Source of the DNA: Lachnospiraceae bacterium
GTDB lineage: Bacteria > Bacillota > Clostridia > Lachnospirales > Lachnospiraceae
Assembly: GCA_015057275.1 (NCBI GenBank)
Contig: SVEO01000006.1
Coordinates: 38,108 to 102,107 of the forward strand
Direction: 5' to 3'
DNA length: 64,000 nucleotides
A program made the position numbers and the translations under genes. The notes under the pieces were generated by a model. That model was not told the origin of the DNA and made no database searches. It saw only the letters and a program-made list of their open reading frames with translations. Positions 9,835 to 20,037 of the stretch are shown here, in pieces. Positions within the stretch are counted from its first letter, which is position 1, and each line of letters opens with the position of its first letter.

Positions 9835-10374
9835 TTGAGTAGACTTAAAGAGACTTACAAGAACGAAATCGTAGATGCTATGATTAAAAAGTTCGGATAT
9901 AAGAACATTATGGAAGTCCCAAAGCTTGATAAGATTGTTATCAACATGGGCGTTGGCGAAGCAAAAGAAAACGCTAAGGTTTTGGATTCTGCAGTCAAAG
10001 ACTTAGAGATTATCACAGGCCAGAAGGTTGTTATTACAAGAGCAAAGAAGTCCATCGCAAACTTCAAAATCAGAGAAGGTCTTGCAATTGGATGTAAGGT
10101 TACTTTAAGAGGCGAAAAGATGTATGAATTCTTAGATCGTCTTGTAAACCTTGCATTGCCTCGTGTACGTGACTTTAGAGGTGTAAATCCTAACGCATTC
10201 GACGGTAGAGGTAACTACGCACTTGGTATCAAGGAACAGTTAATCTTCCCGGAAATCGAGTACGATAAGGTTGACAAGGTTAGAGGTATGGACGTTATTA
10301 TCGTTACAACCGCTAAGACGGATGAAGAAGCTCGTGAATTATTGACATTATTTAACATGCCGTTTTCAAAATAG
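9835..10374 (+). CDS. rplE: 50S ribosomal protein L5
   Basis: 179 residues, TTG start after AGAGGAGGTCC. The [11 protein letters not shown] and [19 protein letters not shown] segments are typical. Binds 5S rRNA with L18. Confidence 0.97.
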   Translation: MSRLKETYKNEIVDAMIKKFGYKNIMEVPKLDKIVINMGVGEAKENAKVLDSAVKDLEIITGQKVVITRAKKSIANFKIREGLAIGCKVTLRGEKMYEFLDRLVNLALPRVRDFRGVNPNAFDGRGNYALGIKEQLIFPEIEYDKVDKVRGMDVIIVTTAKTDEEARELLTLFNMPFSK

Positions 10375-10389
10375 TAAGGAGGAAAATCC

Positions 10390-10575
10390 ATGGCTAAGAC
10401 TGCAATGAAAATTAAACAGCAGCGTCCAAAGAAGTTTTCCACACAGGAATACAATCGCTGCAGAATCTGTGGCCGTCCACATGCTTACTTAAGAAAATAC
10501 GGAATCTGCAGAATCTGCTTCCGTGAATTAGCATATAAAGGACAGATTCCAGGTGTTAAGAAGGCAAGCTGGTAA
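10390..10575 (+). CDS. rpsN: 30S ribosomal protein S14 (zinc-binding type)
   Basis: 61 residues with [20 protein letters not shown], a C-x2-C...C-x2-C zinc ribbon. This is the C+ form of S14, the usual form in Firmicutes under zinc sufficiency. Confidence 0.97.
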   Translation: MAKTAMKIKQQRPKKFSTQEYNRCRICGRPHAYLRKYGICRICFRELAYKGQIPGVKKASW

Positions 10576-10602
10576 GATAAGCAAGGAAGGAGGCAACTAA
10601 AA

Positions 10603-11004
10603 ATGACAACGAATGATCCAATCGCAGATATGCTCACCAGAATTCGTAATGCGAATACTGCAAAGCATGATACAGTAGATATTCCTTCATCTAAGATGAA
10701 GTTAGCAATCGCTGAAATCCTTTTCAACGAAGGTTATATTAAGAAATACGAAGTAATCGAGGAAGGTATTTTCAAGACAATCCGCGTAACATTAAAGTAT
10801 GGCGCTGATAAGAATGAAAAGATCATCACAGGTTTAAAGAGAATTTCCAAACCAGGTCTTCGTGTTTACGCAGGTAAGGATGAATTACCTAAAGTTCTTG
10901 GCGGCCTTGGAATCGCTATCATTTCTACAAACAAGGGCGTTATTACCGATAAGGAAGCAAGAAAGTTACACGTTGGTGGCGAAGTATTAGCTTTTGTTTG
11001 GTAA
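10603..11004 (+). CDS. rpsH: 30S ribosomal protein S8
   Basis: 133 residues, starting [18 protein letters not shown]. Binds helix 21 of 16S rRNA; in enterobacteria it is the translational repressor of the spc operon. Confidence 0.98.
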   Translation: MTTNDPIADMLTRIRNANTAKHDTVDIPSSKMKLAIAEILFNEGYIKKYEVIEEGIFKTIRVTLKYGADKNEKIITGLKRISKPGLRVYAGKDELPKVLGGLGIAIISTNKGVITDKEARKLHVGGEVLAFVW

Positions 11005-11111
11005 GATTTTATAAGAAACTTGTTCTGTGTGCATTGCGCACACAGGGCTAAGGGACTTTATGTCCCATAATAAATTATTATACTATCCACATATTATAAG
11101 GAGGTGCCGGC
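11005..11111 (+). other. Two hairpins between rpsH and rplF
   Basis: CTGTGTGC (11025-11032) pairs with GCACACAG (11038-11045), then GGGAC (11052-11056) with GTCCC (11062-11066). An AT-rich stretch with TTATTATAC follows, which could hold a weak internal promoter. There is no terminator-like T run. Confidence 0.4.
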
Positions 11112-11654
11112 ATGTCACGTATAGGAAGAATGCCTATCGCTATACCAGCAGGTGTAACTGTTGATATTGCAGAAAATAATAAGGTGACTGTAAAAGGTCC
11201 GAAGGGTACTTTAGAGAGAGTATTACCTGCGGAAATGACAATTAAGTTAGAAGGTTCTGAAGTCGTTGTAACAAGACCGAACGATTTAAAGAAGATGAAG
11301 TCTTTACACGGTTTGACAAGAACTTTGATTAACAACATGGTAATCGGTGTAACAAACGGCTATGAAAAGGCTTTGGAAATCAACGGTGTTGGTTACAGAT
11401 GCCAGAAGCAGGGTAAGAAGTTAATTCTTTCCTTAGGTTACTCCCATCCGGTTGAGATGATGGATCCGGAAGGTCTTGAGGCTGTTGTTGAAGGACAGAA
11501 CAAGATTATCGTTAAGGGTATTGATAAAGAAAAAGTTGGCCAATATGCTGCTGAAATCAGAGCTAAGAGAGGACCTGAACCGTATAAGGGCAAGGGTATC
11601 AAGTATGCTGATGAAGTTATCAGACGTAAAGTTGGTAAGACTGGTAAGAAATAA
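11112..11654 (+). CDS. rplF: 50S ribosomal protein L6
   Basis: 180 residues. MSRIGRMPI start and C-terminal [13 protein letters not shown] motif. Sits near the GTPase-associated centre. Confidence 0.98.
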   Translation: MSRIGRMPIAIPAGVTVDIAENNKVTVKGPKGTLERVLPAEMTIKLEGSEVVVTRPNDLKKMKSLHGLTRTLINNMVIGVTNGYEKALEINGVGYRCQKQGKKLILSLGYSHPVEMMDPEGLEAVVEGQNKIIVKGIDKEKVGQYAAEIRAKRGPEPYKGKGIKYADEVIRRKVGKTGKK

Positions 11655-11671
11655 TTAAAGGAGTGACAAAG

Positions 11672-12040
11672 ATGGTTAGTAAGAAGAATAGAACAGAAAT
11701 TCGTGTTAAGAAGCACAGAAGATTACGCCATACATTAAGCGGCACGGCTGCTAAGCCACGTCTTGCTGTGTTCAGAAGTAACAATCATATGTATGCTCAG
11801 ATTATTGACGACACAGTTGGAAAGACTTTAGTATCTGCTTGTACATTACAGAAGGAAGTAAAAGCAGAATTAGAGAAGACAAACAACGTTGATGCTGCTG
11901 CATACTTAGGCAAGGTTATCGCAGAAAGAGCTTTGGAAAAGGGAATCAAGACTGTTGTATTTGACAGAGGCGGATTCATTTACCAGGGTAAGATTCAGGC
12001 TTTAGCAGAAGCTGCTAGAGAAGCTGGTCTGGAATTCTAG
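11672..12040 (+). CDS. rplR: 50S ribosomal protein L18
   Basis: 122 residues. Basic N terminus and the VFRSNNHMYAQIIDD motif. Binds 5S rRNA. ATG 11672 follows AAAGGAGTG; a GTG three codons upstream overlaps that site and is rejected. Confidence 0.97.
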   Translation: MVSKKNRTEIRVKKHRRLRHTLSGTAAKPRLAVFRSNNHMYAQIIDDTVGKTLVSACTLQKEVKAELEKTNNVDAAAYLGKVIAERALEKGIKTVVFDRGGFIYQGKIQALAEAAREAGLEF

Positions 12041-12056
12041 TTAGGAGGAGAACATA

Positions 12057-12566
12057 ATGAAGCGTACAATTCTTGACGCAAGTCAGTTTGAACTGGAAGA
12101 AAAGGTAGTTTCCATTAAGCGCGTAACCAAGGTAGTAAAGGGCGGTCGAAACATGAGATTCGCAGCTTTAGTAGTAGTTGGTGACGGAAAAGGACACGTT
12201 GGTGCAGGTCTTGGTAAGGCAGCAGAAGTTCCTGAAGCAATCCGCAAGGGTAAGGAAGATGCTATGAAGAACTTAATCAGCGTTCCGGTTGACGAGAACC
12301 TTAGTATTCCTCATGATATTATTGGTGCATTTGGTAGCGCTAACGTATTATTAAAGAAGGCTGCTGACGGTACCGGTGTTATCGCAGGTGGTCCGGCTCG
12401 TAGCGTATTAGAGTTAGCTGGTATCAAGAACATCCGTACAAAATCTTTAGGATCTAACAATAAGCAGAACGTAGTATATGCTACCATCGCTGGCCTTTCT
12501 CAGTTAAAGACTCCTGAAGAAGTTGCTAGACTTCGCGGTAAGTCCGTAGAAGAAATTTTAGGCTAA
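12057..12566 (+). CDS. rpsE: 30S ribosomal protein S5
   Basis: 169 residues. Contains [20 protein letters not shown] in the double-stranded-RNA-binding-like domain. Involved in decoding fidelity and mRNA unwinding at the entry. Confidence 0.98.
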   Translation: MKRTILDASQFELEEKVVSIKRVTKVVKGGRNMRFAALVVVGDGKGHVGAGLGKAAEVPEAIRKGKEDAMKNLISVPVDENLSIPHDIIGAFGSANVLLKKAADGTGVIAGGPARSVLELAGIKNIRTKSLGSNNKQNVVYATIAGLSQLKTPEEVARLRGKSVEEILG

Positions 12567-12604
12567 GAGACAGAATTTACTGTTTCTCAAGAAGGAGGTT
12601 TATC

Positions 12605-12787
12605 ATGGCTGATAAGTTAAAAATTACATTAGTAAAGTCTACCATTGGTGCCGTTCCTAAGCATGTAAAGACTGTAGAAGCTTTAGGATTAAAGAAGTTA
12701 CACAAGACAGTTGAGTTACCGGATAACGATGCTGTTAGAGGTATGATCTGGCAGGTAAGACATTTACTCAAAGTAGAAGAAATTTAG
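12605..12787 (+). CDS. rpmD: 50S ribosomal protein L30
   Basis: 60 residues with the KITLVKSTIG start and the VRGMIWQVRHLLKVEE end of bacterial L30. Confidence 0.97.
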   Translation: MADKLKITLVKSTIGAVPKHVKTVEALGLKKLHKTVELPDNDAVRGMIWQVRHLLKVEEI

Positions 12788-12816
12788 TAATTTAGATTCG
12801 ATAAGGAGGTGCGACG

Positions 12817-13257
12817 ATGGATTTATCTACATTGCAGCCAGCTGCTGGCTCTAAACAGAGTGATAATTTCAGAAGAGGTCGTGGACATGGATCAGGCAAT
12901 GGCAAGACTGCAGGTAAGGGACACAAGGGTCAGAAGGCTCGTAGCGGTGCTCCAAGACCGGGCTTCGAAGGTGGTCAGATGCCATTGTATAGAAGAATTC
13001 CGAAGAGAGGTTTCCACAACATCAACTCTAAGGAAATCATTGGTATTAATTTAGGTGCATTAGAGTGCTTCGAAAATGATACTGTAGTAACGATTGAAAC
13101 ATTAATCGAAGCTGGTATCGTAAGAAACCCTAAGGATGGCGTAAAGATCCTTGGCGGCGGCGAATTAACAAAGAAGCTCACGGTAAAAGCGAATGCATTT
13201 AGTGAAGGAGCAAAAGCTAAGATCGAAGCTCTTGGCGGAGTTTGTGAGGTGTTATAA
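12817..13257 (+). CDS. rplO: 50S ribosomal protein L15
   Basis: 146 residues. Glycine/arginine-rich N terminus ([20 protein letters not shown]) typical of L15. Stop overlaps the secY ATG (TAATG), coupling the two. Confidence 0.97.
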   Translation: MDLSTLQPAAGSKQSDNFRRGRGHGSGNGKTAGKGHKGQKARSGAPRPGFEGGQMPLYRRIPKRGFHNINSKEIIGINLGALECFENDTVVTIETLIEAGIVRNPKDGVKILGGGELTKKLTVKANAFSEGAKAKIEALGGVCEVL

Positions 13258-14579
13258 TGTTCAAAACACTTCAGAATGCATTTAAAGTTAAAGAAATTAG
13301 AGACAGATTGTTTTTTACTTTCTTGATGCTCATCGTGCTTAGAATCGGCTCACAGTTGCCGATTCCTGGCACGGATTCGACTCTTGTAAGTTCCGTGCTT
13401 GGCCAGTTTGGCTCGGGCGCATTTGGCTTTTTCGATGCGATGACCGGTGGTTCTTTTAGCGAATACTCGATTTTTGCATTGAACATTTCGCCATACATTA
13501 CTGCTTCCATTATCGTGCAGTTGTTAACAATTGCAATTCCAAAGTTGGAAGAAATGCAGCGCGAGGGTGAAGAGGGCAGAAAGAAACTTGCAGCATTTAC
13601 ACGTTATGGTACGGTAATTCTTGCAGTTATCGAAAGTATTGCAATGTCAATCGGTTTTGGCAATTTAGGTTTATACGGCGAAACATACGGTGTTTGGGAA
13701 GTTGTAGTTTCCGTATTCACAATGACCGCTGGTTCTGCAGTTGTTATGTGGATTGGTGAAACAATCAATGAAAAGGGCATTGGAAACGGTATTTCCATGG
13801 TACTTTTAATTAACATCGTGTCCAGAGTACCAGAAGATATTGCCGGTCTTTACACAAAGTTTGTAAGCGGTCAGTATTCCAAGGGTATCGGTTATTCCAT
13901 TTTAGGCGCAGTTGTGATTATTGCGGTAATTGTTGCAGTTGTTGCATTTATCATTATACTTAACGGCGGCGAGAGAAGAATTCCGGTTCAGTACTCTCAA
14001 AAGGTAGTAGGAAGAAAATTACTTGGCGGTAATAGCTCCCATATTCCTTTAAAGGTTAATACATCAGGTGTTATTCCTGTAATTTTTGCTTCTTCCCTGT
14101 TACAGTTCCCGGTTATCATTGCGAACTTATTCGTATCCGGAACACCGGAGTGGACAAAGTACTTCACATCCACTTATTGGTTTAATTTTAAGCCAATCGC
14201 TGATATCAGATATTCCATAGGTTTTGTAGTTTATGTGATATTAATTGTGCTTTTTGCATATTTCTACACAGCCATTACATTTAATCCAATGGAAGTATCT
14301 AATAACATGAAGAAGCAGGGTGGTTTCATCCCTGGCATTCGTCCGGGTGCTCCGACAACTGAGTATTTGCAGAGAATTTTACACTACATCGTATTCATCG
14401 GTGCGGTAGGTTTGGTTATTGTATCCGCTATTCCATTCTTTTTCTCAGGCGTGTTTGGCGCATCGGTAACATTCGGCGGTACATCCCTGATCATTATCGT
14501 TGGTGTTGTTCTTGAGACAATGAAGAAGATTGAATCTATGATGTTAGTAAGAAATTACAAAGGATTCTTAGCTGAATAA
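13257..14579 (+). CDS. secY: Protein translocase subunit SecY
   Basis: 440 residues with about ten hydrophobic segments, the core channel of the Sec translocon. The plug-region sequence GGSFSEYSIFALNISPYI and the cytosolic-loop motif PIRPGAPTTEY-like (GIRPGAPTTEYL) are present. Coupled to rplO. A terminator follows directly, ending this transcript before adk. Confidence 0.97.
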   Translation: MFKTLQNAFKVKEIRDRLFFTFLMLIVLRIGSQLPIPGTDSTLVSSVLGQFGSGAFGFFDAMTGGSFSEYSIFALNISPYITASIIVQLLTIAIPKLEEMQREGEEGRKKLAAFTRYGTVILAVIESIAMSIGFGNLGLYGETYGVWEVVVSVFTMTAGSAVVMWIGETINEKGIGNGISMVLLINIVSRVPEDIAGLYTKFVSGQYSKGIGYSILGAVVIIAVIVAVVAFIIILNGGERRIPVQYSQKVVGRKLLGGNSSHIPLKVNTSGVIPVIFASSLLQFPVIIANLFVSGTPEWTKYFTSTYWFNFKPIADIRYSIGFVVYVILIVLFAYFYTAITFNPMEVSNNMKKQGGFIPGIRPGAPTTEYLQRILHYIVFIGAVGLVIVSAIPFFFSGVFGASVTFGGTSLIIIVGVVLETMKKIESMMLVRNYKGFLAE

Positions 14580-14584
14580 TCATT

Positions 14585-14620
14585 AAATACCTCTGAGGAG
14601 AATTCCTTAGGGGTATTTTT
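14585..14620 (+). terminator. Terminator after secY
   Basis: A 14-base stem with G-U pairs (AAATACCTCTGAGG against CCTTAGGGGTATTT) followed by TT. It separates the S10-spc transcript from adk-map-infA. Confidence 0.8.
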
Positions 14621-14644
14621 ATGCGTAAATCATGCAAAATTCTC

Positions 14645-14673
14645 TTGCAATGAATTGATAGATTTATTATAAT
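14645..14673 (+). promoter_or_regulatory. adk promoter
   Basis: TTGCAA (14645-14650), 17 bases, TATAAT (14668-14673). Restarts transcription after the secY terminator. Confidence 0.75.
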
Positions 14674-14713
14674 AAGAGTTACGAATTCTTTTATAAAAAG
14701 AGAGGAGAACGAT

Positions 14714-15358
14714 ATGAAGATTATTATGTTAGGCGCACCGGGCGCAGGAAAAGGAACACAGGCAAAGATGATTGCTGACAAATATTCCATTCCTCACATT
14801 TCCACCGGTGATATTTTCCGTGCAAATATCAAAGAGGGAACTGAGTTAGGTCAGAAGGCAAAGACATACATGGATAAAGGTCTTTTAGTACCGGACGAGC
14901 TCGTAGTAGACTTAGTAGTAGACCGCGTACAGAAGGATGACTGTGCAAAGGGTTATGTACTTGACGGTTTCCCAAGAACCATTCCACAGGCAGAAGCTTT
15001 GGATGCTGCATTGGCGAAGTTAAATGATAAGGTTGACTATGCAATCAATGTTGAAGTACCGGATGAAAACATCATTAAGAGAATGTCCGGCAGACGTGCT
15101 TGTGTTGCATGTGGTGCAACGTATCATATTGTACACATTCCGACAAAGGTAGAAGGCATCTGTGACCGTTGCGGCGCAGAACTCATCTTACGAGATGACG
15201 ACAAGCCGGAAACCGTAAAGAAGCGTTTGGATGTTTATCATGACCAAACACAGCCGCTCATTGATTACTACACAAATAGTGGTATCTTAAAAGAAGTAGA
15301 CGGCACCGTAGACATGAAGGATGTTTTCGCAGCCATCATTGATATTTTGGGTGAATAA
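14714..15358 (+). CDS. adk: Adenylate kinase
   Basis: 214 residues. P-loop GAPGAGKGT (8-16), DGFPRT motif, and a long-form LID carrying a zinc site: CVACGATYH...CDRCG (about 130-153). Interconverts AMP, ATP and ADP. Followed at about 14 bases by map. Confidence 0.97.
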   Translation: MKIIMLGAPGAGKGTQAKMIADKYSIPHISTGDIFRANIKEGTELGQKAKTYMDKGLLVPDELVVDLVVDRVQKDDCAKGYVLDGFPRTIPQAEALDAALAKLNDKVDYAINVEVPDENIIKRMSGRRACVACGATYHIVHIPTKVEGICDRCGAELILRDDDKPETVKKRLDVYHDQTQPLIDYYTNSGILKEVDGTVDMKDVFAAIIDILGE

Positions 15359-15372
15359 TAAGAGGTAAATTT

Positions 15373-16125
15373 ATGTCCATATCGATAAAATCTCAATCAG
15401 AAATCGCGCTTATGAGAGAGGCTGGCAAAATTCTTGCAAAGGTGCATGAACAGCTTGGCAAAGAATTAAAGCCCGGCATGACAACATGGGAGATTAATCG
15501 GATTGGTGAAGAGCTGATTCGCAGTTACGGATGCATTCCTTCCTTTTTAAACTACAATGGATACCCGGCGTCAATTTGCGTATCGGTTAATGATGAAGTT
15601 GTTCACGGTATACCGAGTAAAAAGAGACGCATTCAAGAAGGCGACATTGTCAGCCTGGATGCCGGCGTGATTTATAAAGGCTACCATTCCGATGCAGCAC
15701 GTACACATGCCATCGGCGAAGTTTCGCCGGAAGCGGCAAAACTGATTCAGGTCACAAGAGAATGCTTCTTTGAAGGAATCAAATATGCGAAAGCCGGTTG
15801 CCATCTTCACGAAATCTCAGCAGCTGTCGGCGCCTATGCTGAGAAGTTCGGATATGGAGTTGTAAGAGATCTGGTTGGACATGGGATTGGCACGCACCTG
15901 CATGAAGATCCACAGATTCCAAACTTTAAACAGCGTATGAGAGGACCGAAGCTTCGTGCCGGCATGACGCTCGCCATCGAACCGATGATTAACATCGGGA
16001 CATGGGAAGTTGCTTGGCTCGACGATGACTGGACGGTCGTAACCGATGACGGTTCACTTTCCGCTCATTATGAGAATACGGTTCTGATTACCGACGGAGA
16101 ACCGGAAATTCTTTCACTTATATAA
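15373..16125 (+). CDS. map: Type I methionine aminopeptidase
   Basis: 250 residues. Metal ligands fit the family: Asp in SLDAGVIY, Asp in GYHSDAARTH, His in GHGIGTHLHEDP, Glu in AIEPMINIG and Glu near the C terminus. Removes initiator Met. Cotranscribed with adk and infA. Confidence 0.96.
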   Translation: MSISIKSQSEIALMREAGKILAKVHEQLGKELKPGMTTWEINRIGEELIRSYGCIPSFLNYNGYPASICVSVNDEVVHGIPSKKRRIQEGDIVSLDAGVIYKGYHSDAARTHAIGEVSPEAAKLIQVTRECFFEGIKYAKAGCHLHEISAAVGAYAEKFGYGVVRDLVGHGIGTHLHEDPQIPNFKQRMRGPKLRAGMTLAIEPMINIGTWEVAWLDDDWTVVTDDGSLSAHYENTVLITDGEPEILSLI

Positions 16126-16155
16126 TAAGAAGAAACAAAAACAGGAGGGATTAAG

Positions 16156-16374
16156 ATGTCCAAAGCAGATGTTATTGAAATTGAAGGCACAGTCATTGAA
16201 AAGTTGCCAAATGCGATGTTCCAGGTTGAGTTAGACAATGGACACAAAGTTTTAGCGCACATCAGTGGCAAGCTTCGTATGAATTTCATCCGTATTTTGC
16301 CGGGCGATAAGGTAACATTGGAGTTATCTCCGTACGACTTATCCAAGGGCAGAATTATATGGAGAGATAAATAA
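16156..16374 (+). CDS. infA: Translation initiation factor IF-1
   Basis: 72 residues, a single OB-fold S1 domain ([20 protein letters not shown]). Full length, after AGGAGGG. Confidence 0.97.
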   Translation: MSKADVIEIEGTVIEKLPNAMFQVELDNGHKVLAHISGKLRMNFIRILPGDKVTLELSPYDLSKGRIIWRDK

Positions 16375-16492
16375 GCAGATAAAGAAAAACGCGATATTTA
16401 AGCGAATATGAAAGTTCATTGGTCGAGTAAGGCAAGTATTGGTAAAATAAGAAAATAATTTGAAAATTTTTCAAATTTTTCAAAAAAACCGC

Positions 16493-16521
16493 TTGCTATT
16501 TGAGATTTCTCATGTTATACT
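16493..16521 (+). promoter_or_regulatory. Promoter upstream of rpmJ
   Basis: TTGCTA (16493-16498), 17 bases, TATACT (16516-16521). Transcribes rpmJ and probably the long leader before rpsM. Confidence 0.65.
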
Positions 16522-16555
16522 CTCCAATGGACTTTTTTTGAAAGGAGGATTTACT

Positions 16556-16669
16556 GTGAAGGTTAGATCATCAGTTAAGCCAATTTGCGAAAAATGCAAG
16601 ATTATTAAGAGAAAGGGCAGCATCAGAGTCATCTGCGAGAATCCAAAGCATAAGCAGAGACAGGGCTAA
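16556..16669 (+). CDS. rpmJ: 50S ribosomal protein L36
   Basis: 37 residues, GTG start after AAAGGAGG. Zinc-type L36 with CEKC...C...H (C11, C14, C27, H32 pattern). The open frame extends upstream through the promoter; that extension is not coding. Confidence 0.96.
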   Translation: MKVRSSVKPICEKCKIIKRKGSIRVICENPKHKQRQG

Positions 16670-16995
16670 GTTGTCTGAGTATGATTATTCGTGGAACGTA
16701 TTCCCAACAGGAAACGAATAATGGAACCGTTATAGTCAAGTCACGGTTCAGCACATTCGAAAAGAATGTAAGATTTTGCGGCTGCAGCAATGAAACACAA
16801 GGATAAGGTGGGTCATTGCTTTTAATAGCGCGATGACGAAGCGGGCGGAAGTCGTTAATTCCGGTCGACAAGTGTCGCGACAAAGATATGAAACTTAGGA
16901 AAAGTTGCTGTTTTACCGTACAACATTTCAGACGTCATTTGACGGGCTACGGCTGGGGCAGGAACGGAAGAAAAAATTTGGAGGTGTAATACAAC
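16670..16995 (+). ncRNA. Long structured leader between rpmJ and rpsM
   Basis: 326 bases without a gene but with at least four consecutive stems: ATTATTCGT (16684-16692) with ACGAATAAT (16714-16722); GAACCGT (16724-16730) with ACGGTTC (16743-16749); ACATTC (16753-16758) with GAATGT (16764-16769); GCAATGA (16787-16793) with TCATTGC (16813-16819). It precedes rpsM-rpsK-rpsD-rpoA-rplQ. In E. coli the corresponding alpha-operon leader is bound by S4; that this RNA is an S4 target is inference. Confidence 0.6.
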
Positions 16996-17364
16996 ATGGC
17001 TCGTATTTCAGGTGTTGATTTACCAAGAGAGAAGCGCGTAGAAATCGGTTTGACCTATATCTACGGCATTGGCAGAGTTAGTGCTACCAAGATTCTTGCT
17101 GAAGCAGGTGTTAATCCGGACACACGTGTGAAGGATTTAACAGACGATGAAGTTAAGAACATCAGCGCAGTGATTGATGAAAAGTACCTTGTAGAAGGTG
17201 ACTTGAGAAGAGAAGTTGCGTTAAACATCAAGAGATTACAGGAAATCGGATGCTACAGAGGTATCCGTCACAGAAAGGGCTTACCGGTTCGCGGTCAGAA
17301 GACAAAGACAAACGCCAGAACCAGAAAAGGTCCTAAGAAGACTGTAGCAAATAAGAAGAAATAA
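16996..17364 (+). CDS. rpsM: 30S ribosomal protein S13
   Basis: 122 residues, starting [14 protein letters not shown]. The H2TH fold and the C-terminal [13 protein letters not shown] tail reach the P-site tRNA. First gene of the alpha operon part. Confidence 0.98.
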   Translation: MARISGVDLPREKRVEIGLTYIYGIGRVSATKILAEAGVNPDTRVKDLTDDEVKNISAVIDEKYLVEGDLRREVALNIKRLQEIGCYRGIRHRKGLPVRGQKTKTNARTRKGPKKTVANKKK

Positions 17365-17397
17365 GTAATAAGGAACCCATAAGGGAGGTTAGTTTAA

Positions 17398-17793
17398 ATG
17401 GCTAAGAAAGTTGCAAAGAAAGTAACAAAAAAGCGCGTTAAGAAAAACGTTGAACGCGGACAGGCACATATCCAGGCCTCATTTAATAATACAATCGTTA
17501 CTATTACTGATACACAGGGTAACGCATTATCATGGGCAAGTGCCGGCGGTCTGGGATTTAGAGGTTCAAGGAAATCTACTCCTTATGCAGCACAGATGGC
17601 AGCTGAAACTGCTACAAAGGCAGCTTTAGTACATGGTTTAAAGACAGTTGACGTTATGGTTAAAGGTCCGGGCTCAGGTCGTGAAGCAGCAATTCGTGCG
17701 CTTCAGGCATGTGGTTTGGAAGTAGTAAGCATCAAGGATGTTACTCCGGTTCCACATAACGGTTGTCGTCCACCAAAGCGTAGAAGAGTGTAA
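17398..17793 (+). CDS. rpsK: 30S ribosomal protein S11
   Basis: 131 residues. The [15 protein letters not shown] and [13 protein letters not shown] motifs are diagnostic. Confidence 0.98.
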   Translation: MAKKVAKKVTKKRVKKNVERGQAHIQASFNNTIVTITDTQGNALSWASAGGLGFRGSRKSTPYAAQMAAETATKAALVHGLKTVDVMVKGPGSGREAAIRALQACGLEVVSIKDVTPVPHNGCRPPKRRRV

Positions 17794-17812
17794 TTAGGAG
17801 GTGTAATTTAAG

Positions 17813-18406
17813 ATGGCAGTGAATAGAGTTCCTGTTCTTAAAAGATGCAGATCACTTGGACTTGATCCAGTTTATTTAGGAATAGATAAAAAATCCAACA
17901 GACAGTTAAAGAGAGCAAACAAGAAGATGAGCGAGTATGGTCTTCAGTTAAGAGAAAAGCAGAAGGCAAAGTTCATCTACGGCGTATTAGAAAAGCCTTT
18001 CAGAAATTACTATGCAAAGGCTAAGAAGATGAGCGGTATGGTTGGTGACAACCTTATGATTTTACTCGAGCTTCGTCTTGATAACATCATTTTCCGCATG
18101 GGTTACGCTAGAACAAGAAGAGAAGCTAGACAGATTGTTGACCACAAGCACGTATTAGTAAACGGCAAGTGCGTTAATATTCCTTCCTACTTAGTTAAGG
18201 CAGGCGATGTAATCGAAATCAAGGAAAAGTGCAAGTCTTCTCAGAGATACAAAGATATTTTAGAAAAGACTGAAGGCAGACTTGTTCCGGAATGGTTAGA
18301 AGCAGATCATGAGAACTTAAGTGGTACTGTTAAGGAAATTCCTACAAGAGATATCATTGATGTACCTGTGAATGAAATGCTTATCGTCGAATTGTATTCT
18401 AAGTAA
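17813..18406 (+). CDS. rpsD: 30S ribosomal protein S4
   Basis: 197 residues, the short S4 form whose N terminus lacks the zinc-ribbon cysteines. An S4 RNA-binding domain is visible (RLDNIIFRMGYARTRREARQ). Primary 16S binder and likely autogenous regulator of this operon. Confidence 0.97.
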   Translation: MAVNRVPVLKRCRSLGLDPVYLGIDKKSNRQLKRANKKMSEYGLQLREKQKAKFIYGVLEKPFRNYYAKAKKMSGMVGDNLMILLELRLDNIIFRMGYARTRREARQIVDHKHVLVNGKCVNIPSYLVKAGDVIEIKEKCKSSQRYKDILEKTEGRLVPEWLEADHENLSGTVKEIPTRDIIDVPVNEMLIVELYSK

Positions 18407-18441
18407 GCATCAGCAATTCCCAATAAAGGAGGGGCTATATA

Positions 18442-19401
18442 GTGTTCGAATTTAATAAGCCAAACATTGAGATTGCAGAAATCTCTGAGGATAAAAGATA
18501 TGGTAAGTTTGTTGTTGAACCGTTGGAAAGAGGCTATGGTACAACATTAGGTAATTCTTTAAGAAGAATTATGCTTTCCTCTCTGCCGGGTTCAGCAGTA
18601 AGTCAGGTTAAGATTGAAGGTGTTTTGCATGAGTTCAGTTCCATTCCTGGAGTAAAGGAAGACGTAACCGAGATCATCATGAACATCAAGAGCCTGGCAA
18701 TCAAGAATAAGAGAGAGACCAATGAGCCAATCCCTGCTTATATTGAATTCCAGGGGGAAGGTGTGGTAACTGCTGCGGACATTCAAGCAGACCCTGATAT
18801 TGAGATCTTAAATCCTGACTTGGTAATTGCAACACTTAACGGTGGTGCAGACAGCAAATTATATATGGAACTTACTATCACAAAGGGTAGAGGTTACGTT
18901 AGTGCTGATAAGAATAAGAATCCGGAATTGCCAATCGGCGTTATTTCCATCGACTCCATTTACACACCGGTTGAGCGTGTAAATTTAGCGGTTGAAAATA
19001 CCCGTGTTGGTCAGACGACAGATTTTGACAAGCTTACATTAGATGTATACACAAACGGAACTTTAGTTCCGGATGAAGCTGTTAGTTTAGCAGCGAAAGT
19101 GCTTAGTGAACATTTGAGCTTATTCATCGACTTATCTGAAAATGCAAAGTCTATTGACGTTATGGCAGAAGCAGTAACTGATGAAAAAGAAAAAGTGTTG
19201 GAAATGAACATTGATGAGTTAGAATTATCAGTTCGTTCTTACAATTGCTTGAAGAGAGCAGGTATTAACACAGTAGAAGAGTTAATCAATAAAACACCGG
19301 AAGACATGATGAAGGTTCGTAACTTAGGACGTAAGTCATTAGAAGAAGTACTTGCTAAGTTGAAGGAACTGGGACTTCAGTTAAATCCGAACGAAGATTA
19401 A
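18442..19401 (+). CDS. rpoA: RNA polymerase alpha subunit
   Basis: 319 residues, GTG start after AAAGGAGGGG. N-terminal assembly domain ([20 protein letters not shown]) and C-terminal domain (about 240-310) with the UP-element-binding [13 protein letters not shown] [13 protein letters not shown] motif. Confidence 0.98.
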   Translation: MFEFNKPNIEIAEISEDKRYGKFVVEPLERGYGTTLGNSLRRIMLSSLPGSAVSQVKIEGVLHEFSSIPGVKEDVTEIIMNIKSLAIKNKRETNEPIPAYIEFQGEGVVTAADIQADPDIEILNPDLVIATLNGGADSKLYMELTITKGRGYVSADKNKNPELPIGVISIDSIYTPVERVNLAVENTRVGQTTDFDKLTLDVYTNGTLVPDEAVSLAAKVLSEHLSLFIDLSENAKSIDVMAEAVTDEKEKVLEMNIDELELSVRSYNCLKRAGINTVEELINKTPEDMMKVRNLGRKSLEEVLAKLKELGLQLNPNED

Positions 19402-19431
19402 TTCCAATGTTCCATATAAGGAGGTAAGGAA

Positions 19432-19968
19432 ATGGCAGGTTATAGAAAACTGGGAAGAACTTCCAGTCAGAGAAAAGCATTAATCCGTTCTCAGGTAACT
19501 AGCTTATTATACAATGGTAAAATCGTTACTACAGAAGCAAGAGCGAAGGAAATTCGCAAGGTTGCAGAAGGATTAATCGCATTAGCAATCAAAGAAAAAG
19601 ATAACTTTGACGAAGTGACAGTGACAGCTAAGGTTGCTCGTAAAGATAAAGACGGCAAGAACGTAAAGGAAGTTGTAGACGGTAAGAAAATTACAGTTTA
19701 CGATGAAGTTGAGAAGACAATCAAGAAGGATCAGCCTTCCCGTCTTCATGCTAGAAGACAGATGCTTAAAGTTCTGTATTCAGTAAAGGAAGTTCCTGCT
19801 GAAAACAAGGGCAAGAAGAAAAATACTAAGGTTGTCAGCATTGCAGACAAGTTATTTGACGAAGTAGCACCAAAGTATGTTGGTCGTCAGGGCGGTTACA
19901 CAAGAATCGTTAAGATCGGTCAGCGTAAGGGCGATGCTGCAATGGAAGTATTGCTTGAGTTAGTATAA
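19432..19968 (+). CDS. rplQ: 50S ribosomal protein L17, extended form
   Basis: 178 residues against roughly 115-130 in most bacteria. The N-terminal 70 residues (YRKLGRTSSQRKALIR) and the C-terminal GGYTRIVKIGQRKGDAAMEV match L17. The extra length is a lysine-rich insertion of about 50 residues in the middle (about 70-130). Last gene before a strong terminator. Confidence 0.95.
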   Translation: MAGYRKLGRTSSQRKALIRSQVTSLLYNGKIVTTEARAKEIRKVAEGLIALAIKEKDNFDEVTVTAKVARKDKDGKNVKEVVDGKKITVYDEVEKTIKKDQPSRLHARRQMLKVLYSVKEVPAENKGKKKNTKVVSIADKLFDEVAPKYVGRQGGYTRIVKIGQRKGDAAMEVLLELV

Positions 19969-19984
19969 TTAAAACTACACATAC

Positions 19985-20024
19985 AAATGAGCTGGCTTGC
20001 AAGTGAGCCGGCTCATTTTGTTTT
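19985..20024 (+). terminator. Terminator ending the ribosomal superoperon
   Basis: A 14-bp stem (19985-19998 with 20005-20018, two G-U pairs) followed by a T run. ecfA1 starts 14 bases after it. Confidence 0.85.
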
Positions 20025-20037
20025 GGAAGGAGTCGCC

